DNA of 64,000 nucleotides, taken from positions 1-64,000 of the forward strand of contig JACPVI010000075.1 in assembly GCA_016191815.1 (NCBI GenBank), written 5' to 3'. The DNA is from Myxococcales bacterium (GTDB lineage Bacteria > Myxococcota > Myxococcia > Myxococcales > Myxococcaceae). The position numbers and the translations under genes were made by a program. Below the pieces are notes generated by a model. The model was not told the origin of the DNA. It did no database searches and worked only from the letters and a program-made list of their open reading frames with translations. Below, in pieces: positions 15,456 to 24,804 of the stretch. Each line of letters opens with the position of its first letter. Within the stretch, counting starts at the first letter, position 1.

Positions 15456-16205
15456 ATGCACCTCGATGAAAAGAGCTTCCGCGACATCCTCGAGGGAAAG
15501 CGCCCGTCCGAGGTGCTCCTCTCCCACCTCTCCGCGCAGTGCGAGCGGTGCGAGGGCTTCCTCGCCAGCGTCGAGGGCCCGGACCTGCTCGACGGCACCG
15601 CCGACCGAGCGCTGCTCGCTCTCTCCCTAAAGGACGCGCCGCTCGACGAGCTGGGCTTCGCCAGGCTCAAGCGCCGCCTGGCCCAGCCGGCCCGCCGGGG
15701 AATCCTCGCCGCCGCCGCCGGGATGGCCGCCGGCCTGGCGCTCGTGGTGGGGCTTGGACTCTCCACCCGCGGGGAGGAGCCGGACGGCCTCAAAGGCCCG
15801 CTCCGCATCTCGGTCGAGCTGAAGGCCGCCCTGCGCACCCCGGAGGGCGCGGTGCAGAGGGTGGAGCCTTTCGACATGCTTCCCTCCTCGGGCACGCTGC
15901 TCCTCCGCTACCACTCCACCGAGGCGGGGATGGCGGCGCTCCACCTCGGGCGCGAAGGAGCCGAGCCGGCGCACCTGGGCAATTTCCCCCTCCTCCCCGG
16001 GACGCATGACCTCGGGCTGGAAGGCGAGCTGGCCGGAGTGTCGCTCTCCGGAGAGTCGGGGCCGCTCACCTTGTGGCTGGTGGCGGTGCCGGGCCGGAGC
16101 GCCCCGGATCCGAAGCTCTCCAAAGAGGCGATAAGCTCTCGCGCCAGCGGCCGTGCGGCGGTGGGCCGGCTCGACGTCCGCGTGGCAGGCCAGCCGACTC
16201 CGTGA
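15456..16205 (+). CDS. Membrane anti-sigma factor, HxxxCxxC type
   Basis: A 249-residue single-pass inner-membrane protein. The short cytoplasmic part carries HLSAQCERC (24-32), the HxxxCxxC pattern of zinc-binding anti-sigma domains. A membrane helix lies at about 82-105, and a periplasmic domain of about 140 residues follows. It should hold the sigma factor at 14885 inactive until a periplasmic signal arrives. It starts 4 bp after the sigma stop, and its own stop overlaps the caspase-like gene's GTG (GTGA at 16202-16205), so the three proteins are made in fixed proportion. The zinc motif is short and the rest is unlike well-studied anti-sigmas, so the role is inferred from motif plus position. 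Confidence 0.75.
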   Translation: MHLDEKSFRDILEGKRPSEVLLSHLSAQCERCEGFLASVEGPDLLDGTADRALLALSLKDAPLDELGFARLKRRLAQPARRGILAAAAGMAAGLALVVGLGLSTRGEEPDGLKGPLRISVELKAALRTPEGAVQRVEPFDMLPSSGTLLLRYHSTEAGMAALHLGREGAEPAHLGNFPLLPGTHDLGLEGELAGVSLSGESGPLTLWLVAVPGRSAPDPKLSKEAISSRASGRAAVGRLDVRVAGQPTP

Positions 16206-17860
16206 GCCCTCGCGCGCACAAGGTCGCCCTAGCGGGGCTCTTGTCGGGCCTCTCCCTGTGCGCCTGCCGGACCAGCGGAGGCGAAAAGGGCGGCCTGGTG
16301 CGCGTGGAGGTGGACGAGCGGAGGCTCGCCTCCGCCTATGCCCCCAGGCGCTTCGCGCTGGTGATCGGCATCTCCTCGGTGCGCGACGGGACCTGGAGGC
16401 CGCTCCGCTTCGCCGCCAAGGACGCCGGGGACGTGGCCCGGGCGCTGGCGGACCCGTCCCGAGGCGCCTTCACCGAGGTTTCCCAAGTCACCGCCCCCGA
16501 GGCCACCTCCCGCGCCGGGGTGCTCGCCGCGGTGGCCGCGCTCAGGGAGAAGGCCACCCGGGCGGACGACGTGGTAGTGGTGTACCTCTCGGCGCACGGC
16601 ACCTTGGCCCGGAGCGAGCGCGGCGAGCTTCGCCGCTTCCTGGTCACCCACGATGCCGAGCTTCGGCGCATCGAGAAGACCGCGCTCCCCATCGACGAGC
16701 TGAAGGCGGAGTTCGACCGGCTCCCCTCCCGGCGGCGGCTGTTGGTGCTCGCCACCTGCCACAGCGGCAGCGGCAAGTCGCTCCTCCCCCGCGAGCTGGA
16801 GGAAGAGCTCTCCGGCATCAAGTCGGGCTTCTGGAGCCGGCCGCTGGAGGAGTCGAGCCGCGCGGCGATGGTCTTCTCCGCCTGCGACTGGGGAGAGACC
16901 GCCCGCGAGGACGAGAAGCTGGAGAACGACATCTACACCCACTTCTTGGTGGACGGGCTGGGCGGCGGCGCCGACCGGAACGGCGACGGCGCGGTCACCG
17001 CCACCGAGGCCCACGACTTCGCCCGCCGCCGCACCTTCGCCTTCACCGAAGGCCGCCAGCGCCCGTCGGCGGAAATCCTCGAGGTGGGCGCGGATCCGCT
17101 GGTGCTCTCCGGAGAGGTGGAGCGGCTGGGCCGCCCCGAGCTGTACTCCTACAGCCCGAGGCTGGACGGCTTCTCCCTGAAGGTGGACGGGGAGGAGCGC
17201 GCCGAGCTGCCCGGCGGCGCCTCGGTGCGCGAGGGGAAGAGGAGAATCGAGCTGACCAAGGGCGGGAGCACCCTCCTCTCCACCTACGTGGAGGTGGCGG
17301 CGGGCGAGCGGGTGGAGCTGGAGGAGCTGCTGACGCGGGCCACTCCCTGGCGCTCCCTCTCCCTCGTCGGGGGAGTGATGGGCTTCGTGGACTCGAAGAG
17401 CCGCGCCGAGCTGTTGCCGGAAGCGCCGAGCGGCGGGGTGGCGCTCAGGCTGGATGGGTTCCCCTCCGCGCGGCTTTCCCTCCAGCTGGATCTGGCGCTG
17501 AGCGCGGGGCGGCAGTCGCTCCGGCTGTCCGCCCTGGAGCCACTGCCCTTCGGCTACCGCATGGTGCAGCTCGGAGCGAGCGTTCCCTACAGCTGGCGCC
17601 TGGGGAGGCTGAGCTTCCTGGCCGGACCGCGGGTGGCCGGGCTGTGGCTGTCGAGGTCTTTCGAGCTGGAGGCCTACCACGCCGGGCAAAGCTACCTCAC
17701 GGTGAGTCCAGGGCTGATGGCGGGCGCGGCCTACGGGTTGAGCGAGCGGTGGGAGCTGTCGGCGCAGATGCAACTGATGCTCACCTACGTGGTGGTGGAC
17801 GGGGCGGGCCAGGGGCTTGGCTTCGCCGGCGGCTGGGCCGGAGCGGGGTACCGGTTTTGA
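16202..17860 (+). CDS. Caspase-like lipoprotein
   Basis: A 552-residue outer-surface or periplasmic lipoprotein. The GTG start overlaps the anti-sigma stop; the signal peptide ends in a lipobox (LCAC, lipidated Cys22). Residues about 48-310 are a peptidase C14 (caspase/metacaspase-like) domain with catalytic His132 in YLSAHGT and Cys186 in LATCHSGS, and an Asp-rich calcium-type loop (DRNGDGAVTATE, about 260-271). The C-terminal 200 residues are beta-strand-rich (repeating aromatic/Gly patterns, ending GAGYRF) and could form a membrane-bound barrel. Bacterial caspase homologues cut after basic or acidic residues and are linked to signalling or cell death. Here the gene sits in an ECF sigma operon, so cleavage might gate or respond to envelope stress; that is inference. 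Confidence 0.85.
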   Translation: MSPRAHKVALAGLLSGLSLCACRTSGGEKGGLVRVEVDERRLASAYAPRRFALVIGISSVRDGTWRPLRFAAKDAGDVARALADPSRGAFTEVSQVTAPEATSRAGVLAAVAALREKATRADDVVVVYLSAHGTLARSERGELRRFLVTHDAELRRIEKTALPIDELKAEFDRLPSRRRLLVLATCHSGSGKSLLPRELEEELSGIKSGFWSRPLEESSRAAMVFSACDWGETAREDEKLENDIYTHFLVDGLGGGADRNGDGAVTATEAHDFARRRTFAFTEGRQRPSAEILEVGADPLVLSGEVERLGRPELYSYSPRLDGFSLKVDGEERAELPGGASVREGKRRIELTKGGSTLLSTYVEVAAGERVELEELLTRATPWRSLSLVGGVMGFVDSKSRAELLPEAPSGGVALRLDGFPSARLSLQLDLALSAGRQSLRLSALEPLPFGYRMVQLGASVPYSWRLGRLSFLAGPRVAGLWLSRSFELEAYHAGQSYLTVSPGLMAGAAYGLSERWELSAQMQLMLTYVVVDGAGQGLGFAGGWAGAGYRF

Positions 17861-18921
17861 AACGCGCGATCGCCATCGCCGCCCTGCTGCTCTTTGGCTG
17901 TGGGCAAATCGAGAACGATCCCTTGAGGCACGGGACGGTGAGAGGCACGGTGCTGGCGGCGGATCCGAAGCTGGCGCTGGTGGCGGTCTTCGGAAAGCCG
18001 GAGCTGCGGAGCAGGGTGTCGGAGGACGGCTCCTTCGAGATCGAGGGCGTTCCCGCCGGTGGGAGAGAGCTGTTCGTGGTGGCCTCGGCTTCCTCGGCGG
18101 TGCTCTCTCCGGTGGCGGTACGTGGTGGAGGAGTGGCGAGGGCGGACTCGCTGGTGGCGGGGCGCGCGGCCTTCATCGACCTGGAGCTGGACGCGCCCTC
18201 GGGCCAGCGGGTGAACCAGGGAGAGGTGACGGTGGTGGGCACGCCCTACGCCGGCATCCGGCTGGACGACGACGCGGTGGTGCGGCTCGGGCCGCTTCCG
18301 GCGGGCTGCTACCAGCTCTCGGCCGCGGTGCGTGGGATGGGAGACGTGTCCGGCTCGGCCTGCGTGGCCGAGGGTGAGCTCAGGTCTCTCTCTGTCGGCC
18401 TCGCCGCGCCCGACGGCACCGAGGGCCGTGAGGGCTGCCTGGTGACCGGCTGCGAAGCGGGGCTTCGCTGCGCGCCGGATGGGAGCTGCGTTGCGTGCCT
18501 GGAGGACGGGCACTGCCCCTCGGGGCTTTCCTGCTCCGGCAACCTGTGCCTGGGGGACGTGGGCCTGTGCAGCGCCTGCACCGACAGCGGGCAATGCGGC
18601 AAGAGCGGGGTCTGCGAGTCCTTGAGCGGGAGCGAGGGGAAGGTGTGCCTGCCGAGGTACGAGAACGACTCCTGCGGGGTGCGCGGCTTCGAGCCCCGGT
18701 CCTCCCGCTGCGAGCCGATGCGCTCGCAGTTCGACGGCTGCTACGCCTTCCGCCACCTGGGCTCGCCCTGCAGCGGCGACGAGGTCTGCAGAGGCTACGG
18801 GCTGCTCAACGGCGTCTGCATGGGCGGAAGCTGCACCTACCGGTGCGGCAGCAACGACGAGTGCCCGGCGGGCTTCGATTGCCGGGAGGAGAGCGGCCAG
18901 AAGGTCTGTCGCCGCTCGTAG
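17857..18921 (+). CDS. Cys-rich lipoprotein of the caspase operon
   Basis: A 354-residue lipoprotein with a likely TTG start at 17857 overlapping the caspase-like gene's stop (TTGA). The first residues form a signal peptide ending LLFGC. Residues about 27-190 contain two carboxypeptidase-regulatory-like beta segments (EDGSFEIEGVPAG; RLGPLPAGCYQLS). The C-terminal half has many Cys pairs (CxxxxCPSG, CxxxxxCGKSG, CRxxSNDECPAGFDC), a pattern of disulphide-bonded surface modules in myxobacteria. The frame and lipobox support this start; no ATG or GTG fits as well, and TTG with the overlap implies low, coupled translation. It may be a binding partner or substrate of the caspase. The function is unknown. 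Confidence 0.78.
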   Translation: MKRAIAIAALLLFGCGQIENDPLRHGTVRGTVLAADPKLALVAVFGKPELRSRVSEDGSFEIEGVPAGGRELFVVASASSAVLSPVAVRGGGVARADSLVAGRAAFIDLELDAPSGQRVNQGEVTVVGTPYAGIRLDDDAVVRLGPLPAGCYQLSAAVRGMGDVSGSACVAEGELRSLSVGLAAPDGTEGREGCLVTGCEAGLRCAPDGSCVACLEDGHCPSGLSCSGNLCLGDVGLCSACTDSGQCGKSGVCESLSGSEGKVCLPRYENDSCGVRGFEPRSSRCEPMRSQFDGCYAFRHLGSPCSGDEVCRGYGLLNGVCMGGSCTYRCGSNDECPAGFDCREESGQKVCRRS

Positions 18922-18945
18922 CGCGGTCTGACTCGGAGGTGTGCC

Positions 18946-21699
18946 ATGTCCCGCTTCGGTGCCGTGCTCTTGGCGCTCGCGCTCACGTCCGGCTGCAACT
19001 GCGGAAAGCCCGCGGTGAGCCCCAACGAGCCGCCGGTGGCGACCATCTCCGCGCCGGCGGAGAGCTCGAGCTTCCGCGCCGGCACCCAGGTGTCGCTGGT
19101 GGCGGTGGCGAACGACCCGGAGGACGGCCCGCTCGATGGAGACGCGGTGGTGTGGACCTCCTCGCTCTCCGGGCAGCTCGCCACCGGCGCGTCGGCGAGC
19201 GCGGCGCTCTCCAAGGGCACTCAGTCGCTCACCGTCACCGCCACCGACAAGGGCGGCCTCACCGCCAGCGCCTCGGTCACGGTGAACGCCATCGACGCCA
19301 ACGCCCCTACGGTGGTGATCGTCAAGCCGGCTGCCGGCACCTCGGTGGACCTGAACCAGCAAGTCGACTTCTGGTGCGACGCCACCACGGTGCAAGGCCA
19401 GCCGGTCCCGGACACCAGCATCCAGTGGAGCTCCGCACTCTCAGGGCCACTGCCTTTCGGTTCGAAGATGAAGGCGGCGCTGTCGAAGTCCGGCGCGGAC
19501 ACCATCACCTGCTCGGCCACCGACCCTGCCTCGGGGGCATCCAACAGCGCCAGCGTCTCCATCACCGTCACCGGGGTGAAGGCGCCCTCGGTGCAGATCA
19601 CCCGGCCGTTGCGTGCGGAGGTCTGGGTCTCTCCGGCGGCGGCGCCTCCGTTCTCTTCCACCGTCTCCTTCGTCGCCACGGCGCAGGACTTCAACGCCGG
19701 GGGCGGGGCGGGAAACCTCGACTCCGCCATCCAGTGGGTGAGGGACCCGGGCGGGGTGGCCATCGGCAGCGGGCCCTCGGCGACGCACACTTTCCCCTCG
19801 CTCGGCGACTACACCGTCACCGCCCAGGCGATCGACTCGCGCGGGGTGGCGGCCTCGGACAGCGTGCGGGTGCACGTGGTGTCGAACTTGCCGCCCTACT
19901 GCGAGATCACCCGGCCCGGGCAGGACGGGCAGGTCATCCAGGTGAACGCGCCCTACAACGTGCGCGGGAGCTGCTTCGACCCGGAGAGCAACACTCCGAT
20001 TCCTCCGGAGTGGCGCACCAGCGTGCAGGCCACCCCCTTGGGGACGGGCGCCAACCTCAGCGTCACCTTCACCGCGCTGGGGAACCAGGTGCTCTCGGCC
20101 TGCGCGACGGATCCGCAGGACGCGCAGCTCCAGGGTTGCTTCTCGAGGCCGATCCGGGTCATCGCGAACACGCCGCCTTCTGCTTGCACCATCCTCGCTC
20201 CCGCGACGGGGGCCACGGTGAACGCCGGAGTGCCAGTGCCCCTCAAGGGCTCGGCGACCGACGCGGAGGACCCGGCGAGCTCGCTCGACTTCCGGTGGAG
20301 TTCCAACCTCGACGGGAACCTGGCGGCCGGGGCGGACACCACCACCGTGGACCTCACCACGCCCGGGCCCCACACCCTCACCCTCACGGTGTCGGACCCG
20401 TGGGGGGCGAGCTGCCGCGCCTCGATCGCCATCACGGTGAATGGTTCGCCGGCGGTGGCCATCGTGGCGGTCACCCAAGGAGCGACCAACTGCCTGGCAG
20501 GCCCGTGCGCGGCAGGACAACCCACCAACGCGACCGCGACCGCCACGGATCCACAAGGCATCGCCAGCCAGCAGTGGACCGACAGCTTCGAGGGCTCGCT
20601 AGGGACAGCGGTGACCGCCACCTTGAGCGCGCCGGCGGCGGGGAAGCACGCGCTGCTCTTCGCTGCCACCGACACCCTCGGAGCGGTGGGCCGGGCGCAG
20701 GCGCAAATCACCCTCTTGCCTTCGGGGCGGACGCAGCTCGCCGACACCTTGCTCGACAACGGACAGCCGGTGGAGGACCTGGTCCAAGGGCTCGCGACGG
20801 GCGAGCTGCTCTATGTCGACGGCAACACCAAGTCGGTGCTCCTGCTGCGGGACCCAGGAGGGCCGGGCACCCCGCAGGCGATCAGCGAGGCGGGGCTTGG
20901 GCTGTTCATGCTCGGCGGGACCGTCTTCGTGGGCACCGACGGCAACGGGCTGGAAAAGTGCGTGGGCGCAGTCTGCGTCAACTACAAGAACGGTCCGCTG
21001 GCGCCCGCCGGGAGCGTGGTGAACGACGTCGTCGCCTCACAGTCGCCGGACCTGCTCCTCCTCTGCACCGACGACGGGCTGGTCATCACCAAGGCGAGCG
21101 ATCCGGCGCTGAGCGGCTCTCTCGGGACCGTGCAGGGCAAGCGGCTGCTCGATGGAAGGAAGGTGCGCGAAGCTGTGCTCTCTCCCACCTCGACGGCGAC
21201 GGCGGTGAAGGCGTTCGCCGCCACCGACGACGGGCTGGCCGAGCTGGACATCGCGGTGGGGACTCCGTTCGACCCGCTGACGTCCCAGGTGACGGTGACC
21301 ACTCACCAGCCGCCGAGAATTCGCGACTCCGACGTCTTCTCGGTCGCGGTGTCTCCGGAGGGCAAGGCGTTTGCCGGCACCCGGCGAGGCTTCTCGGACC
21401 TCACCGGTGACGGGCCCAGGCTGAGAGAGCCGCCCTACAGCTTCCCGGACGAGGAGATTCGGGCGCTGCTCTTCGAGCGGAGGACCATTGCCGGCTCGGC
21501 GCGGGACCTCCTCTGGGCGGGGACGCGGAACGGGCTGGTGCGGTACGACCTCGGCACCAAGGTGCCGTCCCGGCTAACCCATACCGATGGGCTTCCGCCC
21601 ACCGGAGGCCCGGCGGAAATCCGCTCGCTGGCGCTCGGCCCCGGTGGGGTGAAATACATCGGCACCGCTGTGGGCATCGCCAAGTACGACGGAAACTGA
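18946..21699 (+). CDS. Lipoprotein with Ig-like repeats and C-terminal propeller
   Basis: A 917-residue lipoprotein (lipobox TSGC, Cys17) starting 24 bp after the previous gene; AGGTG before the ATG is a fair binding site. About six Ig/PKD-like beta domains of 85-110 residues follow one another from residue 25 to about 590, each with the repeating features of a Pro-rich entry (PPVATISAP and similar), a Trp/Cys core, and a DTITCSATDP- or HTLTLTVSD-like terminal strand. Residues about 600-917 change to a propeller-like region with short repeats (GLAELDIAVG, AGTRRGF, WAGTRNGLVRYDLG, KYIGTAVGIAKYDG). Such proteins display adhesive or scaffold domains on the outside. The last gene of the sigma-led lipoprotein cluster, it probably belongs to the same operon. 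Confidence 0.82.
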   Translation: MSRFGAVLLALALTSGCNCGKPAVSPNEPPVATISAPAESSSFRAGTQVSLVAVANDPEDGPLDGDAVVWTSSLSGQLATGASASAALSKGTQSLTVTATDKGGLTASASVTVNAIDANAPTVVIVKPAAGTSVDLNQQVDFWCDATTVQGQPVPDTSIQWSSALSGPLPFGSKMKAALSKSGADTITCSATDPASGASNSASVSITVTGVKAPSVQITRPLRAEVWVSPAAAPPFSSTVSFVATAQDFNAGGGAGNLDSAIQWVRDPGGVAIGSGPSATHTFPSLGDYTVTAQAIDSRGVAASDSVRVHVVSNLPPYCEITRPGQDGQVIQVNAPYNVRGSCFDPESNTPIPPEWRTSVQATPLGTGANLSVTFTALGNQVLSACATDPQDAQLQGCFSRPIRVIANTPPSACTILAPATGATVNAGVPVPLKGSATDAEDPASSLDFRWSSNLDGNLAAGADTTTVDLTTPGPHTLTLTVSDPWGASCRASIAITVNGSPAVAIVAVTQGATNCLAGPCAAGQPTNATATATDPQGIASQQWTDSFEGSLGTAVTATLSAPAAGKHALLFAATDTLGAVGRAQAQITLLPSGRTQLADTLLDNGQPVEDLVQGLATGELLYVDGNTKSVLLLRDPGGPGTPQAISEAGLGLFMLGGTVFVGTDGNGLEKCVGAVCVNYKNGPLAPAGSVVNDVVASQSPDLLLLCTDDGLVITKASDPALSGSLGTVQGKRLLDGRKVREAVLSPTSTATAVKAFAATDDGLAELDIAVGTPFDPLTSQVTVTTHQPPRIRDSDVFSVAVSPEGKAFAGTRRGFSDLTGDGPRLREPPYSFPDEEIRALLFERRTIAGSARDLLWAGTRNGLVRYDLGTKVPSRLTHTDGLPPTGGPAEIRSLALGPGGVKYIGTAVGIAKYDGN

Positions 21700-21759
21700 G
21701 GCCGCCTGTTCGTCTCGAGGGCTGCATCCTTCTCCCAGCGGGGCTAAACAGTCCCGCCG

Positions 21760-24700
21760 ATGGCCAAGCTCGTCGCCGGGATGAAGGTCCGCTACCTCCC
21801 CCAAAAGGAGTGGGGCGTGGGCCACCTGCTCTCCCTCGAGGACGAGGGGACCCGCGCCAAGGTGCTCTTCCCTGCTCGCGAGGGCGGCCCCGTCCTCGTC
21901 TCCACCAAGCAGGGCCAGCTCGTCCCCCACCCGCTGTTGGTGGGAGACCGCGTCCGCCTGCCCAAGGGCCAGACCGGCAGCATCTTCGGCGAGGTGGAGG
22001 GCGCGCGCGGGCTCCGCCGCTACACCGTGCGCCAGGACGGCGGAGAAGAATCCGAGTGGCCGGAGAGCGAGCTGCGCGCCCTCCCCCCGAAACCCGACCT
22101 CGTCACCACCCTCAAGGAGGCGCGGGTGGGCGATGCGCGGGGATTCCTCCTCCGCAGGAAGGCGCTGGTCCTCGACGACGAGCGGAGGTGCGACGCCCTG
22201 GGAGCGCTGCTCGCCTCCCGGGTGATGGTGAAGCCCCATCAGGTGGGAGTGGTGCAACGGGTGCTCTCCGCCCGCCGGCCCCGCTTCGTGCTCGCGGACG
22301 AAGTGGGCCTGGGAAAGACCATCGAGGCGGGGATGATCTTCTCCGCGCTCCGCCTCTCCGGGCTCGCCAACCGGGTGCTGGTGATCGCCCCCAGCCACCT
22401 CACCGTCCAGTGGCTGGCCGAGCTGTTCCACAAGTTCAACCAGCTCTTCACCCTGATGGACGGCGACCGCTACGCCGCCTCGCGCAAGGAGCAGCCCGCC
22501 ACCTCTCCCTGGGCACGCTTCGACAAGGTGGTGACGAGCCTCGAGCAGCTCTCCCGCTCGGAAGAGCACCTCTCCGAGGCCTCCCGCCCGACCGCCTTCT
22601 GGGACCTGGTCATCATCGACGAGGCGCACCACCTCAAAGCCGAGAAGGCCTTCGAGGCCGCCCGGGCGCTGGCGGGGAACTCCTGGGGCTTGCTCCTGCT
22701 CACCGCCACCCCGATGCAGCTCGACCCCGAGGAGTACCACTCGCTGCTCACCCTCATCGAGCCGTCCACCGCGCCTACCCTGGAGGATTTCCGCCGCCGC
22801 CAAGAGCGCCAGGAGGAGCTATCCACCGCGGTGCGGACGCTCCTCGCGGCGAAGGACGCCCGCGCCGCCAAGCCGGCGGTGTCCTCGCTCGCCTCGCGCT
22901 TTCCCAAGGACCGGAAGCTGCGGCGGCTCAAGGGAGAGGAACTGCTCTCACACCTCTCCGAGACCTACAGCCTCTCCGACCGGCTGGTCCGCAACCGGCG
23001 CGCGGTGGTGGGAGGCTTCGCCGAGCGGCGGCTGCACCGCCACCTGGTGGAGCTTCCCGACTCGGAGCTCCGCGCCCGGGCGGAAGCGGTGGCGGCGCTC
23101 CGGGAGGGGAGGAGCCTCTCCGGCGCAGCGCTCTCCAACTTGCTCCGGCGGCTCGAGTCCTCCCCCGCGGCCTTCCTGGAGGCGGTCCGCGGCACCAGGG
23201 CGCTGGTGGGCAAGGAGCTGCGCCTTCCGGGGAGAGACGCCAAGTTCCTCGCCTTCGCGGAGCTGTTGCGCGGCATCTGGCGCGCCGAGCCCAAGGCCAA
23301 GGTGCTGGCGTTCACCGAGTCGCGGGAAACCCTGGAGAGCCTCAAGGAGAAGCTCCGGGAGGAGAACGTGCACGCCCTCGCCTACCACGGCGAGCTTCCG
23401 CTCCTCGATCGCGACCGGCAGGTGGCGCGCTTCCGGGATCCGGAAGGGCCCAAGGTGCTCTTGTGCACGGAGATCGGCGGCGAGGGCCGCAACTTCCAGT
23501 TCGCCCATCACCTGGTCAACTACGACCTCCCCTGGAGCCCGGCGATGATGGAGCAGCGCGTCGGCCGGCTGGACCGCATCGGGCAGACGCGGCCGGTGGA
23601 CATCCACGTCTTCGAGGTGCCAGGCATGCTCTCTGCGGACGTGCTCTCGGTCCTCGCCGACGCGGCGGGAGTCTTCGGCGAGACGGTGGGCGGCCTGGAC
23701 GCGGTGCTGGAGGAGGTGGAGCCCCGACTGACCGAGCTGGCCCTCTCTCCGCCACCCGAGCGGGCTGCCTACGTGGCCTCCTTGAAAGAAAAGGTGCAGG
23801 CCGCCCGGGAGGCGGTGCGGCGGGCCTACGACCCGCTTTTGGACCTGCGCAGCTTCGACCGCGAGGCCGTGGAGGCCCTGGTGAAGAAGGCGCTGGGCCG
23901 CTTCGGGCTCGCCGGCGAGGGGGGCGAGCTGGAGGGCATCGAGGACGGGCTTTGGGCCATCGCCCGCGACCTGGACGAGCGGCTGGAGGAGACCGTCGCC
24001 GAGCTGGCGCGCAAGGTGGGCATCGGGGTGGACACCGAGGAGCACGTGGAGGCCTTCCAGGTGGCCTTCCACTTCGGCCACGCGCTGAACGTAGAGGCGC
24101 TGCCCGGCCTCTCGCTGACGGAGGAGAAGGTGGTGCTGGGCACCTTCTGGCGCGACACCGCGGTGGAGCTGGAGGAGATCGACTACTTCGCCACCGGGCA
24201 CCCGCTGGTGGAGGCCTTGTTCGGCTTCTTGCGCGACGGGCCCTACGGCCGGAACGGGGTCCGCTACCTCGAGCGGCGCGGCGGGCGCGCCCGCGGGCTG
24301 GAGCTCATCTTCCACATCACTCCTCCGGAGCCGGCGGACACCTCCGCCGGGGCGAAGGTGCCCTCGCGGCAGCTCTCGCGCTTTCTGGACCGGCTGCTCA
24401 TCCACCTGGCGGTGGCGGAGGCTCCTGGCGGAGTGCCGCGCGTCGACGACGGGCTGCTCCCCGCGCTGGACGCGGAGGGCCAGCCGCTGATGGGCGAGCA
24501 GGCGCTGGCGGCCTTCCCCTCTCTGGCCGCCTTCGTGGAGCCGGCGGTGGCGGCGGGGACTCAGGCGGCGGAGGCGGAGATGCGCAAGCGCGCGGTGGCG
24601 GCGCGGGCGGCCGTCGAGGCCGAGCGTGACTCCGCCCTCGAGAGGATGCGCCTCTCGCTCTCCCACCAGGGCGTACCGGCCGAGGCCGCCGAGGCGCAGC

Positions 24701-24798
24701 TCGCCGAGGAGCGCGCGCACTACCAGCGGCTGCTCGAGGCCTTGGCGGGGCTCAAGGTGGAGCTGGACTCCGCCTGCGCGTTCGCCATCAACCGCTGA
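21760..24798 (+). CDS. RapA/HepA-like SNF2 helicase
   Basis: A 1012-residue SWI2/SNF2-type ATPase of the RapA family. A small N-terminal Tudor/KOW-like beta region (about 1-115) precedes the motor: Walker A in ADEVGLGKTIEAG (about 180-192), DEAH at about 287, a TATPMQL motif III, and the second RecA lobe with YHGELPLLDRDRQ and RVGRLDRIGQT (about 600). RapA rides on RNA polymerase and helps recycle it after termination. The C-terminal 350 residues are helical and Glu-rich. The gene stands alone, converging with a glycosyltransferase 6 bp away. Some phage-defence systems also use SNF2 proteins, but nothing nearby fits one, and the N-terminal region favours RapA. The ATG at 21760 has no strong binding site; an ATG at 21781 is an alternative. 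Confidence 0.85.
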   Translation: MAKLVAGMKVRYLPQKEWGVGHLLSLEDEGTRAKVLFPAREGGPVLVSTKQGQLVPHPLLVGDRVRLPKGQTGSIFGEVEGARGLRRYTVRQDGGEESEWPESELRALPPKPDLVTTLKEARVGDARGFLLRRKALVLDDERRCDALGALLASRVMVKPHQVGVVQRVLSARRPRFVLADEVGLGKTIEAGMIFSALRLSGLANRVLVIAPSHLTVQWLAELFHKFNQLFTLMDGDRYAASRKEQPATSPWARFDKVVTSLEQLSRSEEHLSEASRPTAFWDLVIIDEAHHLKAEKAFEAARALAGNSWGLLLLTATPMQLDPEEYHSLLTLIEPSTAPTLEDFRRRQERQEELSTAVRTLLAAKDARAAKPAVSSLASRFPKDRKLRRLKGEELLSHLSETYSLSDRLVRNRRAVVGGFAERRLHRHLVELPDSELRARAEAVAALREGRSLSGAALSNLLRRLESSPAAFLEAVRGTRALVGKELRLPGRDAKFLAFAELLRGIWRAEPKAKVLAFTESRETLESLKEKLREENVHALAYHGELPLLDRDRQVARFRDPEGPKVLLCTEIGGEGRNFQFAHHLVNYDLPWSPAMMEQRVGRLDRIGQTRPVDIHVFEVPGMLSADVLSVLADAAGVFGETVGGLDAVLEEVEPRLTELALSPPPERAAYVASLKEKVQAAREAVRRAYDPLLDLRSFDREAVEALVKKALGRFGLAGEGGELEGIEDGLWAIARDLDERLEETVAELARKVGIGVDTEEHVEAFQVAFHFGHALNVEALPGLSLTEEKVVLGTFWRDTAVELEEIDYFATGHPLVEALFGFLRDGPYGRNGVRYLERRGGRARGLELIFHITPPEPADTSAGAKVPSRQLSRFLDRLLIHLAVAEAPGGVPRVDDGLLPALDAEGQPLMGEQALAAFPSLAAFVEPAVAAGTQAAEAEMRKRAVAARAAVEAERDSALERMRLSLSHQGVPAEAAEAQLAEERAHYQRLLEALAGLKVELDSACAFAINR

Positions 24799-24804
24799 CT
24801 CACG

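Noticed and set aside
21760-24798. SNF2 helicase as part of a defence system with the SWIM protein
   Set aside because: It lies about 14 kb away on the other strand and its N-terminal region and motif set fit RapA, an RNA polymerase recycling factor.
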